Below are positions 36,998-46,869 of a stretch of DNA of 64,000 nucleotides, piece after piece. Source of the DNA: Lachnospira multipara ATCC 19207 (GTDB lineage: Bacteria; Bacillota; Clostridia; Lachnospirales; Lachnospiraceae); assembly GCF_000424105.1 (NCBI RefSeq), contig NZ_AUJG01000001.1, positions 248,001 to 312,000 on the forward strand. The letters run 5' to 3'. Within the stretch, counting starts at the first letter, position 1; each line of letters starts with the position of its first letter. Position numbers and translations under genes: made by a program. Below the pieces are notes generated by a model. That model had not been told where the DNA came from. It did no database searches and was given only the letters and a program-made list of their open reading frames with translations.

Positions 36998-39634
36998 ATG
37001 GAACAGTATAATATTACAGGTATGAGCTGTGCTGCATGCCAGGCCAGAGTCGAGAAGGCGGTTAGCAAGGTAGATGGCGTGGAGTCTTGTGCAGTCAGTT
37101 TACTTACTAATTCTATGGGTATTACAGGAACTGCCAAGGAAGAAGACATAATTAAGGCCGTAACTAATGCAGGTTATGGAGCTAGTAAAAGAGATGATGG
37201 AAGCGCAGATGCAGAAGCTAATGGAAGTGACAAGACAGGAGCTAGCACTCATCAAGCATCAAGCCAGACAAGAGGAATAGAGGATAGCTTAGTAGATAGA
37301 GAAACTCCTATTCTTATTAAGAGATTGGTAAGTTCAATTGTATTTTTATTAGTGCTTATGTACTTTAGCATGGGACATATGATGTTTAAATGGCCGCTAC
37401 CTGGCTTTTTAGAAGACAATATAATTGCTATTGCGCTAATTGAGATGATTCTTGCAACTATTATTATGTATATCAATAAGAAGTTCTTTGTTAGTGGTTT
37501 TAAATCAGTGATTCACGGAGCTCCGAATATGGATACTTTAGTTGCCCTAGGTTCTGGTGTTTCATTTGCATGGTCATTAATCTTAGTTTTTGCAATGACA
37601 GATGCTATGACTTTGGGTGATATGGAGAGAATGCATTCTTATGCACATAATCTTTATTTTGAGTCAGCAGCAATGATTGTTACACTTATTACAGTAGGTA
37701 AACTATTAGAGTCCATTTCAAAGGGTAGAACGACCGATGCTCTTAAGAGCTTACTTAAGCTTGCAGCTAAGAAGGCTAATGTAATTAGAGATGGGGTTGA
37801 AGTGGAAGTCCCTATTGAAGAGGTTATGGTAGGAGACGTGGTAGCAGTTAGACCAGGTGAGAATGTACCAATTGATGGCTTTGTTTTAGAGGGAAATACA
37901 AGTATCGATGAATCAGCTCTAACAGGAGAAAGTATTCCAGTGGATAAGGAAGTAAATGATACAGTATTTGCAGCTACAACTAATAAATCAGGCTTTATTA
38001 AGGTTAAGGCTACTAGAGTAGGTAGAGATACTTCTCTTTCTAAGATTATTCAGATGGTTTCAGACGCAGCAGCAACTAAGGCTCCTATTGCTAAGGTAGC
38101 AGATAAGGTTTCAGCAGTATTTGTGCCAATAGTAATTGGAATTTCTATTATTACTTTTATTGTTTGGATGCTACTTGGTGAAGATTTAGCATTTTCTCTA
38201 GCAAGAGCAATATCAGTTCTTGTAATTAGCTGTCCTTGTGCACTTGGTCTTGCAACACCTGTAGCTATTATGGTTGCAAGTGGTGTTGGAGCTAAGAATG
38301 GCGTTATGTTTAAAACTGCAGTTTCTATTGAAGAGACAGGAAAGATGCAGATTGTAGCTCTTGATAAGACAGGTACTATAACTAAGGGTGAACCAAGTCT
38401 TACAGACATTATTATTAATACTAATGCAAATGTTAATGAGGCCTTAAAACTTATTTATTCCCTTGAGGCTAAGTCAGAACATCCTCTTGCTAAGGCAATC
38501 GTAGACTATGCTAAGGAAAGAAATATAGAAGCGCTGGAAATCACTGACTTTATGGCGGTTTCAGGTAACGGCTTAAAGGGTAAATTAAATACTGGCGAAT
38601 ACATTTTTGCAGGTAATGAAAGTTTTATAAAAAAACAAGCTCCTGTTTTTAAGGAGTTTAGCGATTATGCTAAGAAATTATCTAGTGAGGGTAAGACAGC
38701 TATTTTCCTAGCCAAGGATAAGGAGCTTTTAGCAATACTTGCTGTGGCAGATATAATTAAAGAGGATTCAGCTAGGGCTATAAAGGATTTAAAGGAAATG
38801 GGCCTTAGAGTTGTAATGATCACAGGAGATAATGAACTTACAGCTAAGGCAATCGGTAAGGAAGCAGGCCTTGATGAGGTTATTGCTGGAGTACTTCCAG
38901 AGGGAAAGGCTAAGGTTATTAACGAGCTTAAAACCAAGGGCAAGGTTCTTATGGTAGGAGATGGAATAAATGATGCTCCAGCTCTTGTATCAGCTGATAT
39001 GGGCTTTGCAATTGGTGCAGGAACAGATGTGGCTATTGAGTCAGCAGATGTGGTGCTTATGAAGAGCAATTTATCGGACGTAGTTGCTGCTATTAAATTA
39101 TCTAAGAAGGCGCTTAAGAATATTTATGAAAATTTATTCTGGGCTTTTATATATAACATAATCGGAATCCCTCTTGCTGCGGGAGTTTATATTCATTTAT
39201 TTGGTTGGAGCCTAAATCCTATGTTTGGTGCAGCAGCCATGAGTTTATCAAGCTTTTGTGTTGTAACTAATGCTTTAAGACTTAATTTATTTAGGATGCG
39301 TAAGGATAATCAAACACAATTAAGCAATGAAGTAAGTGCTAAATTTTTTGAGGTTAAGGTTAAGAAACTAGACCTTGACCTTGAGAGTTTGCAAAATAAA
39401 GAATTAATTAAAGGAGTAAATACTATGAAGAAAACAATTAAAATTACAGGTATGATGTGTGGACATTGCGAGGCATCTGTTGTTAAGGCTCTTGAGGCTC
39501 TTGATGGAGTAGTCAAGGCAACAGCTAGCCATGAGGCAGGAGAGGCAGTAGTTGAGTTAACAAGTGAGGTTTCTAATGAAACATTAAAGGCAGCAGTTGA
39601 AGCTAAGGATTATACAGTAACTGCTATTAACTAA
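36998..39634 (+). CDS. copA: Cu+-exporting P-type ATPase fused to a C-terminal CopZ-like domain
   Basis: 878 residues. N-terminal heavy-metal domain with GMSCAACQARVEKAV, eight membrane helices, phosphatase TGES in ALTGESIPV, the copper channel CPC in VISCPCALGLATP, phosphorylation site DKTGTITKGEP, nucleotide site SEHPLAKAIV and hinge VGDGINDAPAL. After the last helices a linker (LESLQNKELIKGVNT) leads into a second heavy-metal domain, MKKTIKITGMMCGHCEASVV, like a free CopZ. A full ribosome binding site and ATG lie inside the linker at 39410-39427. In relatives CopZ is usually separate or N-terminal. Confidence 0.95.
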   Translation: MEQYNITGMSCAACQARVEKAVSKVDGVESCAVSLLTNSMGITGTAKEEDIIKAVTNAGYGASKRDDGSADAEANGSDKTGASTHQASSQTRGIEDSLVDRETPILIKRLVSSIVFLLVLMYFSMGHMMFKWPLPGFLEDNIIAIALIEMILATIIMYINKKFFVSGFKSVIHGAPNMDTLVALGSGVSFAWSLILVFAMTDAMTLGDMERMHSYAHNLYFESAAMIVTLITVGKLLESISKGRTTDALKSLLKLAAKKANVIRDGVEVEVPIEEVMVGDVVAVRPGENVPIDGFVLEGNTSIDESALTGESIPVDKEVNDTVFAATTNKSGFIKVKATRVGRDTSLSKIIQMVSDAAATKAPIAKVADKVSAVFVPIVIGISIITFIVWMLLGEDLAFSLARAISVLVISCPCALGLATPVAIMVASGVGAKNGVMFKTAVSIEETGKMQIVALDKTGTITKGEPSLTDIIINTNANVNEALKLIYSLEAKSEHPLAKAIVDYAKERNIEALEITDFMAVSGNGLKGKLNTGEYIFAGNESFIKKQAPVFKEFSDYAKKLSSEGKTAIFLAKDKELLAILAVADIIKEDSARAIKDLKEMGLRVVMITGDNELTAKAIGKEAGLDEVIAGVLPEGKAKVINELKTKGKVLMVGDGINDAPALVSADMGFAIGAGTDVAIESADVVLMKSNLSDVVAAIKLSKKALKNIYENLFWAFIYNIIGIPLAAGVYIHLFGWSLNPMFGAAAMSLSSFCVVTNALRLNLFRMRKDNQTQLSNEVSAKFFEVKVKKLDLDLESLQNKELIKGVNTMKKTIKITGMMCGHCEASVVKALEALDGVVKATASHEAGEAVVELTSEVSNETLKAAVEAKDYTVTAIN
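39425..39634 (+). CDS. copZ: Possible separate copper chaperone made from an internal start in copA
   Basis: ATG 39425 lies in frame inside copA and is preceded by AAAGGAG (39410-39416) eight bases upstream, as good as any gene start in the window. The product would be a 69-residue CopZ-like protein: metal site MCGHCEASV, single domain. It is identical to the C-terminal domain of the fusion. Production of the free form is inferred from the site only. Confidence 0.5.
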   Translation: MKKTIKITGMMCGHCEASVVKALEALDGVVKATASHEAGEAVVELTSEVSNETLKAAVEAKDYTVTAIN

Positions 39635-39726
39635 TGGTATTATTTTGATTGAATTAGAATGATAAAGGTGCTATAATTTATCTAGGTATTTTCGTGATAT
39701 AAGTTCATATTTAGGAGGATCAAGAT

Positions 39727-41454
39727 ATGTTTAAGCACCTTAACATTAGACGTAAGCTTATGCTTATGGTTATTCCATTAGGCTTAATTGGGCTTTTTTT
39801 AACAGGCTATTTTGCAAGTATGGTAAAAACCACTACTAAGGATAGTGAGAAGCTTTATTATGAGCAGCTATATACAGTTAGTTCAGAGGTACTATCTGCA
39901 GATAGAGATCTTTGTAGAGCTGCTACTGTAGAATTGTATTTTATAATTTATGCTTCTTCACGCTCTGATAAGGGAGCGCAATTAATCGAGAATTTTAATA
40001 GTTATCTAAAGACAACTGAAGAACATATTGGTAATGTTGAAAGCTTGATTGATAAGTATCCAGAAATTGGAAGCCATGTTTATGAAGGAACTAGTATTAA
40101 TAAAGCCATAGAAGCCTTCTGGGATTATTATAATACTGGTAATGATGCTTACGATTTCTCAACTTTTACAGGAGATATATCTCTTCAGATGAATAACTTA
40201 ATAGCAGCAAGGGATGAACTTGAGATTATACAAGATATTATTAGTGATTATGCAACAAATTCAAAAACAGATAATGAAGCTTCGATTGCAAAATCTATTT
40301 TTGCAGCAGGTGTAGTTGCAGCTATCCTTTATATAATTGTAATTATTATGGATACCTTAATGATTAGATATATTAGAATTAATCTTGTTAAGGTGGATGA
40401 TGATATTAATACTTTAGCTAATAATGATTTGGCTTTTGACCCATTTATTCTAGATAATAACGATGAAATTGGTTCTTTATCTAAGTCGGCAGATAAGCTA
40501 CAGGAAGGATTATCAGATATTGTAGGTCAGATTTATGATTCTTCTGATAGCGTTTCAGCTTCAAGTAGAAATATTTCACAACTTGCTTCAGTTTGTAATG
40601 AGCAGATTGAATCAGTGGCTCAGGCTGTTAATGATATGGCTACAACAGCCACAACACAGGCTGGTGATATTACTCAGTTATCTAACAACATGAATGATAT
40701 TCAAGGTCTTATTGATGAGAATGGAAATGCATCTCAAAACCTTGCAGATGCTTCCGGTGAAATTGATAATGTAACAGCAGAAGGTATGAAGGAAGTAGAA
40801 AGACTTATGGAGGTTACAAAGGCATCTCTAGAGTCATTCAATCAGATTTTCTCTTTGCTTACAGGAATTACAGAATCTGCTACAAAGATTGGAGAGGCAA
40901 GTTCCCTTATTACAGATATTGCTTCTCAGACAAATCTCCTTTCATTAAATGCTTCTATTGAGGCAGCAAGAGCAGGTGAGGCAGGTAGAGGTTTTGCTGT
41001 TGTAGCAGAACAGATTAGACAGTTATCAGAGCAGTCAGCAGGTTCTGCTAGCACAATTAATGAAATGTTAGATGCCTTAAAGAAGGCCAGTGATTTAGCA
41101 GATAAACAGAGTAAGGTAGTTAAAGATAACGTTAATTTACAGAATGAGTCTGTTGAGGCTACTAGAGGTAAGTTTGTAGATATTGTTGATTCTATTAATA
41201 AGGTTAATGAAGCTATTAAGAGAATTACAGAGGTTAATGACGTTATTAATACAAACTTCTCACAGGTTAATGACTTAGTAACTTCTCTTTCAGCAGCGGC
41301 AGAGGAAAATGCAGCAAGCAGTGAAGAGATTGCTGCTACAACAGATATGATTAAGTCTAGTGTTGGAAATGTTTACGAAGTATCTAAGGAAATCGATAGG
41401 GAAGCAGATACCCTTGCAGATGAGGTTAAACATTTTAAGATTAGAGGCCGTTAA
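39727..41454 (+). CDS. Methyl-accepting chemotaxis protein
   Basis: 575 residues. First membrane helix ([20 protein letters not shown]), a mostly helical external sensor of about 150 residues with four-helix-bundle character, a second helix ([20 protein letters not shown]), HAMP, and the signalling coiled coil with tip [20 protein letters not shown] then [19 protein letters not shown]. All parts are intact, unlike the receptor at 29933. The ligand is unknown. Single-gene unit with AGGAGG before the ATG and a strong terminator after it. Confidence 0.9.
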   Translation: MFKHLNIRRKLMLMVIPLGLIGLFLTGYFASMVKTTTKDSEKLYYEQLYTVSSEVLSADRDLCRAATVELYFIIYASSRSDKGAQLIENFNSYLKTTEEHIGNVESLIDKYPEIGSHVYEGTSINKAIEAFWDYYNTGNDAYDFSTFTGDISLQMNNLIAARDELEIIQDIISDYATNSKTDNEASIAKSIFAAGVVAAILYIIVIIMDTLMIRYIRINLVKVDDDINTLANNDLAFDPFILDNNDEIGSLSKSADKLQEGLSDIVGQIYDSSDSVSASSRNISQLASVCNEQIESVAQAVNDMATTATTQAGDITQLSNNMNDIQGLIDENGNASQNLADASGEIDNVTAEGMKEVERLMEVTKASLESFNQIFSLLTGITESATKIGEASSLITDIASQTNLLSLNASIEAARAGEAGRGFAVVAEQIRQLSEQSAGSASTINEMLDALKKASDLADKQSKVVKDNVNLQNESVEATRGKFVDIVDSINKVNEAIKRITEVNDVINTNFSQVNDLVTSLSAAAEENAASSEEIAATTDMIKSSVGNVYEVSKEIDREADTLADEVKHFKIRGR

Positions 41455-41480
41455 TACCATAAGTATATAAAATACACACA

Positions 41481-41521
41481 AAAAATCGGAAACGTGCGAA
41501 ATTTGCACGTTTCCGATTTTT
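41481..41521 (+). terminator. Terminator after the chemoreceptor gene
   Basis: A 17 bp perfect stem (41481-41497 with 41505-41521) and a seven-base loop, ending in T's. Confidence 0.93.
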
Positions 41522-41629
41522 AAAGTTCAGTATAAAAAATTGACCTAGATTAAGAAATTACATATCATTAATATATTGTTACAAAATTATGTAACAGAAT
41601 ATATTAAAAAATAAATCGGAGGAATGAAT

Positions 41630-42592
41630 ATGGATATTTTAAGCCTATTAAAATTCATTTTATTTTTAGTTGTGGGCTTTGCTTTATTAGTTAAAGGCGC
41701 GGATTGGTTTGTAGAAGGCGCTGCTGGATTAGCTGTTAAATTAGGTATTCCAGAAATTATTGTAGGTTTGACAATTGTAGCTATGGGTACTTCAGCTCCA
41801 GAAGCCGCTGTTAGTATTACATCAGCGTTTAAGGGCAGTGCCGATATTACAATTGGTAATGTAGTTGGTAGTAACATTATGAATGTTGCTATTATTCTAG
41901 GTTTAACAGCGGTTATAACAACTATTGCTGTTTTAAAGACAACAATTTTTATTGATATTCCATTTACACTTGCAGTAACACTTGTACTTTTAGTACTTGG
42001 TCTTGATGGTCAGGTTAGCAGAGTAGATGGTGTTATTTTATGGGTATTATTTATTGGCTATCTTGCTTACTTATTTATCTGGACTAAGAAGAATAAGGAT
42101 AATGGCGAAGCAGAGGAATCAGATGAAATTGAAGCAGGTAAGAAGTTACCAATCTGGAAGTTACTTTGCTTAATCGTTATTGGTATTGTCTTAATTGTAT
42201 TTGGTTCAAATGTAGCAGTCGATGGTGCAAAGGGAATTGCTAAGATTTGCGGTATGTCAGATAGACTTATTGGTCTTACAATCGTAGCATTAGGAACTTC
42301 ACTTCCTGAACTTGTAACATCTGTTACAGCAGCAAGACGTGGTAGTGCAGATCTTGCAGTTGGTAATATTGTCGGTAGTAACATTTTTAATATCTTATTT
42401 GTTGTAGGTACTTCTGCTCTTATTATTCCTGTTACTTTCCAGGCAGCATTTATTGTGGATTCTATCATCGCAGCAGTTGTTATGGTGATTTTATTCCTTT
42501 GCGTAGTAAGAAAGAAGGAACTTAATAGATTAGGTGGATTTGTGTTACTAATTTCCTACTTTGCTTACTTTATTTATTTGCTTGTAAAGTAG
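41630..42592 (+). CDS. Calcium/sodium antiporter (CaCA family, YrbG type)
   Basis: 320 residues in two homologous halves with opposite orientation. The alpha-1 repeat reads VAMGTSAPEAAVSITSAF then GNVVGSNIMNV, and alpha-2 reads VALGTSLPELVTSVTAAR then GNIVGSNIFNI; the glutamates in APE and LPE are the ion-binding residues. It should exchange Ca2+ for Na+. ATG 41630 is chosen over 41624 because CGGAGG at 41617-41622 needs the longer spacing. Confidence 0.92.
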   Translation: MDILSLLKFILFLVVGFALLVKGADWFVEGAAGLAVKLGIPEIIVGLTIVAMGTSAPEAAVSITSAFKGSADITIGNVVGSNIMNVAIILGLTAVITTIAVLKTTIFIDIPFTLAVTLVLLVLGLDGQVSRVDGVILWVLFIGYLAYLFIWTKKNKDNGEAEESDEIEAGKKLPIWKLLCLIVIGIVLIVFGSNVAVDGAKGIAKICGMSDRLIGLTIVALGTSLPELVTSVTAARRGSADLAVGNIVGSNIFNILFVVGTSALIIPVTFQAAFIVDSIIAAVVMVILFLCVVRKKELNRLGGFVLLISYFAYFIYLLVK

Positions 42593-42665
42593 CATAATTA
42601 CTTGATTAAAACAGCTGCAATAGTTATAATATAGTTAAATCATTTGTTGTAAAGGGGAGGAGTCT

Positions 42666-44675
42666 ATGAACGTTGGTTTACTAGTATTATATTGGGCAGC
42701 AGCTGTAATGTTAATCGGACTCATGATTAAAGTATATAAAGAACATGAAGCTATAGGTAAAAGTTTACTTATGGCTTCATTTTGTGCTATTGGATCAATT
42801 CTTAGTTATTCCGTAAATTTTCTGACTAACGATTACACAGTAATGTCCATAGGCGTTAGTATCAATTTAATTTTCCAAGATTATTTACTTATTAGTTTGC
42901 TTCACTACTGTGTGGATTTTACAAGACTTAGAAATCTCTATTTAACAGTAGTTGAGTGGATCTTTATTATTGTAGGGCTTGCAGATGCCTTCGTGTTTAT
43001 TATGAACATTTTCAATGAAAGAGCACTAAAATTTAGCTATAACATGGTGGGTAACGGCTATGTTTTAGGCTATGAGGCAAGTACAGGCTTTGCAATTCAT
43101 GCTATCTATGACATTTTCATTTTGGCATTTATTATATCTATATTATTTATAAAATGTCTTCGAATCCCTTATGTTTACTGGGGAAGATACAGTTCTTTAA
43201 TCATTGGTAGCATATCAGTTTTATTAGTAAAGTATCTTTTTATTTCAGATTATGTGGATATTCGATTTGATATTTCTATTTTGTTTTACGCTTTGTTGGG
43301 AGTGTTGCTTTATTGGAACACCTTCTGGTATTCAAAAAAAACAATGCTTCATATCACTCATACCATGATTATTGACCACATGAGGGTGCCGGTAATTCTT
43401 TTTGATTATGAGGGCGTAGTTGCGGATTTTAATACAGCCCTAGCAGAGATTTTCCCAGATATTGAACTTGATAACAGGGATCAGACTATTGAATGGTTTA
43501 TCTTTAATAAAAAATGTAAAGACCTTGCCGCAAAGACTGAATTTACTTGGATTGTTAATGAAAAAATCTATGAGTGTAAGGTTCACAAGCTTTATAGTAG
43601 TGCGAGGAGATTACTAGGCGTAATCCTTGTAATGCAGGATGTAACGGATTTAACAAAGGCCTATGATGACTTGGAAAGATCAGTTACCTTTGATGCTCTA
43701 ACAGGACTTTATAACAAGCGCAGCTTTTACAGAGAGTGTGCCAAAAATCTAAACAACTACCTTACAATCTGCGTCACAGATATAGATAATTTAAGCCGTA
43801 TTAATGACAATTACGGTCAGGACGTGGGAGATAGAGTACTTATGGGCTTTGCCAACATTTTAACAGAAAAAACTTCTAAGAAGGATTTCATAGCACGTCT
43901 TGATGGTGGTAACATCGTAATCCTTTCAAGAAAGAGGGATAAGGCACTATACCTTGAGATGGAAGAGATTATGGAGACAATTCAGAAGCGACTTTCTACA
44001 AAGAAGATGAGAGTTACTGCGGAATTTGGTCTTGTGGCTCTTAATAAAAATGAACCAGTAGACACCAATGTAAACATCGCCATAACTTCTATGCGTAATA
44101 AGAAAATGTTGTCGAAGGATTCAGCTAGAAGCTCCCTTGTGGACTCTCTAAAGCAGGGACTTAACGAGTATGACACAGGTGCTGATAAGCAGATTGAAAG
44201 AGAGAGAATTCTTTGTAATAAATTTGCATTGGCTCTTGATTTAACAGAATTAGAGATGGGACAGCTAGCCATGCTTGCTACTCTTCATGATATTGGTAAG
44301 GTTTCAATTCCAAACTCTGTGCTTATGAAAAATGGAGCACTTGACGAGGATGAGAAGGCGCTTATGAGAACCCATGCAGAAAAGGGTTATAGAATTGCAA
44401 AGGCAGCCAAGGAGCTTGAAGGCATCGCCGATGCCATTCGTTCACATCATGAAAGATATGATGGTAGCGGCTATCCTGATGGTCTTAAAGGAGAGGACAT
44501 TCCCCTCCTTGCAAGAATCTTTTCTATTGTAGATGCTTACGATGCTATGACCCACGATAGACCATATAGAAAGACTCTTACAAAGGAAGAGGCTGTAAAA
44601 GAACTTATAGATTTTAGCGGAAGCCAGTTTGATCCAAAGCTAGTGGAGGTTTTTGTAACTAAGGTTATAAGATAG
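42666..44675 (+). CDS. 7TM sensor with degenerate GGDEF and intact HD-GYP domain
   Basis: 669 residues. Seven helices (1-220) like the histidine-kinase-type 7TM sensor domain, a PAS-like segment (MRVPVILFDYEGVVADFN to GVILVMQDVTDL), a GGDEF domain (about 340-470; TFDALTGLYNKRSFYREC) and an HD-GYP domain (about 500-669). The GGDEF active-site loop reads ARLDGGNIVIL instead of RxGGDEF, so cyclase activity is unlikely. The HD-GYP motifs ATLHDIGKVSIPN and HHERYDGSGYPDGL are complete. The protein should therefore degrade c-di-GMP, perhaps with the dead GGDEF as a nucleotide sensor. Confidence 0.9.
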   Translation: MNVGLLVLYWAAAVMLIGLMIKVYKEHEAIGKSLLMASFCAIGSILSYSVNFLTNDYTVMSIGVSINLIFQDYLLISLLHYCVDFTRLRNLYLTVVEWIFIIVGLADAFVFIMNIFNERALKFSYNMVGNGYVLGYEASTGFAIHAIYDIFILAFIISILFIKCLRIPYVYWGRYSSLIIGSISVLLVKYLFISDYVDIRFDISILFYALLGVLLYWNTFWYSKKTMLHITHTMIIDHMRVPVILFDYEGVVADFNTALAEIFPDIELDNRDQTIEWFIFNKKCKDLAAKTEFTWIVNEKIYECKVHKLYSSARRLLGVILVMQDVTDLTKAYDDLERSVTFDALTGLYNKRSFYRECAKNLNNYLTICVTDIDNLSRINDNYGQDVGDRVLMGFANILTEKTSKKDFIARLDGGNIVILSRKRDKALYLEMEEIMETIQKRLSTKKMRVTAEFGLVALNKNEPVDTNVNIAITSMRNKKMLSKDSARSSLVDSLKQGLNEYDTGADKQIERERILCNKFALALDLTELEMGQLAMLATLHDIGKVSIPNSVLMKNGALDEDEKALMRTHAEKGYRIAKAAKELEGIADAIRSHHERYDGSGYPDGLKGEDIPLLARIFSIVDAYDAMTHDRPYRKTLTKEEAVKELIDFSGSQFDPKLVEVFVTKVIR

Positions 44676-44700
44676 GATTTTTGTGACTTGTTAATTTATA

Positions 44701-44912
44701 TCCGATTCGGTAAGACTTGCTTTTGCAGGCGACATTGGCCTATGAATCGGCGATTGAACGCAGTGTAAGCAATCCCCCGCTTCAAAAGCGTAAGCTTTAA
44801 GCGGGGGTATAAAGCTTACTAGTGTCAGAAGGGGTTAAAGCCCCTTCTGACAGGTGGCACAAAGTGCCACTGCGTTCATGAGGAAGTAGCGAAGCGGATT
44901 CCGAATGTCCGC
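44701..44912. ncRNA. Highly structured noncoding region, candidate RNA
   Basis: At least five helices are visible: CCGATTC/GAATCGG (44702-44708/44744-44750); GAACGCA/TGCGTTC (44756-44762/44871-44877), which encloses CCCCCGCTT/AAGCGGGGG (44774-44782/44799-44807) capped by AAAGC-GTAA-GCTTT (GNRA loop), a perfect 12 bp hairpin (44823-44834/44841-44852) and GTGGCAC-AAA-GTGCCAC (44854-44870); and GCGGA/TCCGC (44894-44898/44908-44912). GC content is well above the flanks. No open frame. It could be the leader of the BspA-type gene, an RNA gene or a repeat element. I cannot match it to a known class. Confidence 0.5.
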
Positions 44913-44939
44913 TTTACAAAATAAGAGTGGGGGAGCACT

Positions 44940-45521
44940 ATGAAAAAGAGGGGAAGACATAATTTCAAATCTAAAACAGAGCAAAATCTCATATCCATAG
45001 GAATTGGCCTAGTGATAGGCATTGTGCTGATTATATCCATAATCGGAGTAATACAGCTAATGAGCAAGAACAAAAGCATAATAAAGCCAAAGATCTTTAG
45101 CTATGAGATTGATGAAAATGATGAAGTTACCATTCTTGGACTATCTGACTGGGGAAAGGATGCCGCCCTTGTGGTTATCCCAGAGACTATTGATGGAAAG
45201 CGGGTTGAGTCAATTGCAGACAATGCCTTTAGCGACAACAACAATATAACCAGCATCAGCCTTCCAAATGGTCTTGAAAAGATAGGCAACAGAGCTTTTT
45301 ATAATTGCAGTAAGCTAACAGAAATCACACTGCCGGATAGCCTAATTTCCGTAGGCTCTGAGAGCTTTGCAAATTGTGGTGTAACTACAATTCGCTTCCC
45401 GAAAAACATGGTAAGCATAGGAATTAACGCTTGCCTAAATATTGAAAATGTAGAGTATTATAGCGGCTTTGTCACAGGAGCCCCTTGGGGCGCAGCTAAT
45501 GCAACGGCTGTGACAGAATAG
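44940..45521 (+). CDS. Membrane-anchored BspA-type leucine-rich-repeat protein
   Basis: 193 residues. N-terminal basic stretch MKKRGRHNFKSK, one membrane helix (about 18-40), then BspA/LRR_5 repeats: VVIPETIDGKRVESIADNAF, ITSISLPNGLEKIGNRAFYN, LTEITLPDSLISVGSESFAN and TTIRFPKNMVSIGINAC. Such repeats mediate binding at the cell surface. It is short for the class, with about four repeats and no anchor other than the helix. GGGGGAG precedes the ATG. Confidence 0.85.
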   Translation: MKKRGRHNFKSKTEQNLISIGIGLVIGIVLIISIIGVIQLMSKNKSIIKPKIFSYEIDENDEVTILGLSDWGKDAALVVIPETIDGKRVESIADNAFSDNNNITSISLPNGLEKIGNRAFYNCSKLTEITLPDSLISVGSESFANCGVTTIRFPKNMVSIGINACLNIENVEYYSGFVTGAPWGAANATAVTE

Positions 45522-45564
45522 TGGGGCTAGATACATTTTCATAATTTAAATGTAAGTCAAAAAT

Positions 45565-45607
45565 AAGCCAACTAACGGATTGCAATGCTTTCAATTAGTT
45601 GGCTTTT
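45565..45607. terminator. Bidirectional terminator
   Basis: AAGCCAACTAA (45565-45575) pairs with TTAGTTGGCTT (45595-45605), with an inner ATTG/CAAT pair. It serves the BspA-type gene (+) and the hydrolase gene (-). Confidence 0.88.
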
Positions 45608-45665
45608 ATTATTGTTCTGATTGAATATTAAAGCTTAAGTCTTAAATCTTAAACTGGTGTAGTTT

Positions 45666-46622
45666 CTACTTTCCAAGCTGGACTAAAATCCAATTTAAAA
45701 TATCCTGATAAACTGTCTCTCTATCAAGTTCGTTTAAAATCTCGTGGCGGTCGCCCTCGTAGAGCTTAAGAGTGATATTGTTAATGCGCTTAGAATATCT
45801 TTGATAGAGCTTCTTCACATCCTTAGCATAGCCACCTACTGGATCCATAGTGCCGGAAGCCATAAGCATAGGTAAATCTGCTGGAATCTTGTCGATGTTG
45901 TGTTGCTTTGAGATATACTTGATAGTTCTAAACATACCCTTGTAGGCATTGATTGTGAATAGGAAAGTGCAGTATTTATCGTGCACGTAGCGGTCCACAA
46001 TCTCCTCGTCGCGGCTAATCCAGTCGCTTGGAGTCTTTGGATTCTTGATTTTATTGTTGTAACTTGACATCATGGCATTTGCAAGAAGCTGTGAGCGGTG
46101 ACGCTCCCCCTTAAATAAGCCGATAATGTTAGTTAATGTTAATGCAAATGAGATCAATGGCTTTGCCTGGTTTCCTGTGCCAGAAAGAATCACGCCATCA
46201 AGTTCGTCTCCGTAAATGCTAATGTACTTTCTTGTCATAAAAGAGCCCATGCTGTGACCTAATAGAAAATATGGCACATTAGGGTATTTCGCCTTGATTA
46301 TGTTAGTTAAGTGGTGCATGTCGTGAACCAGCGCATTCTCTGGATTCTCGTGTCTAAAGTAGCCTAAGTCCTCATCGCAGCTTGCAGTATGACCGTGTCC
46401 CAGATGGTCATTGCCTACCACTAAGATTCCTGCTTGTGTAAGAAAATGTGCAAAGTCCGCATATCTTTCGATATACTCCACCATGCCATGCGCAATCTGT
46501 AAAATTGCAATTGGTTTTGGATAAAGAGCCTTATCAGGCTTCCAAATCATCACGTGTACATTTGATTTTTGGTCACATGATATAAAGTTTCGTTCTCCCA
46601 TATTATGTCGTTGTCCTTTCAT
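45666..46622 (-). CDS. Alpha/beta hydrolase of the monoacylglycerol lipase type
   Basis: 318 residues of the serine aminopeptidase S33/hydrolase_4 group. LQIAHGMVEYIERYADFAHF gives the oxyanion strand, nucleophile S is in FLLGHSMGSFMTRKY, acid D in MASGTMDPVGGY and catalytic H in EGDRHEILNE. Likely lysophospholipase or monoglyceride lipase activity. GAGG is too close to ATG 46622; the second in-frame ATG (46601) has AAAGGA about 12 bases upstream, so the start is uncertain by seven residues. Confidence 0.85.
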   Translation of the reverse strand: MKGQRHNMGERNFISCDQKSNVHVMIWKPDKALYPKPIAILQIAHGMVEYIERYADFAHFLTQAGILVVGNDHLGHGHTASCDEDLGYFRHENPENALVHDMHHLTNIIKAKYPNVPYFLLGHSMGSFMTRKYISIYGDELDGVILSGTGNQAKPLISFALTLTNIIGLFKGERHRSQLLANAMMSSYNNKIKNPKTPSDWISRDEEIVDRYVHDKYCTFLFTINAYKGMFRTIKYISKQHNIDKIPADLPMLMASGTMDPVGGYAKDVKKLYQRYSKRINNITLKLYEGDRHEILNELDRETVYQDILNWILVQLGK

Positions 46623-46741
46623 TTCCTCTACTCTTTATTCAGTTTTTCACTGTACTTATTATACATTTTTAGTTAATTAAAAACAAGATTAATTAGCCGG
46701 CATAAAAGGTGACTTCTAAGGAATTCCCCCAAAATTTGATG

Positions 46742-46770
46742 TTGTATTTTGGGCTTTATTACTGTATAAT
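46742..46770 (+). promoter_or_regulatory. Promoter of the pyr cluster
   Basis: TTGTAT (46742-46747), 17 bp, TATAAT (46765-46770). The leader before pyrF is about 90 nt; I see no PyrR-type antiterminator in it. Confidence 0.65.
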
Positions 46771-46869
46771 TTTTCAGATAAGAAAGTTGTACGTAATTTT
46801 TTTTATCCAAACAGGAAGATATGACCTAAGAGCATATACTATTTATGTTTAAGAGAGAAAGGAAAAATT

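Noticed and set aside
44701-44912. tRNA genes in the structured region
   Set aside because: No cloverleaf with T-loop GTTCAANNC and CCA end can be drawn; the hairpins are too long and GC-rich.
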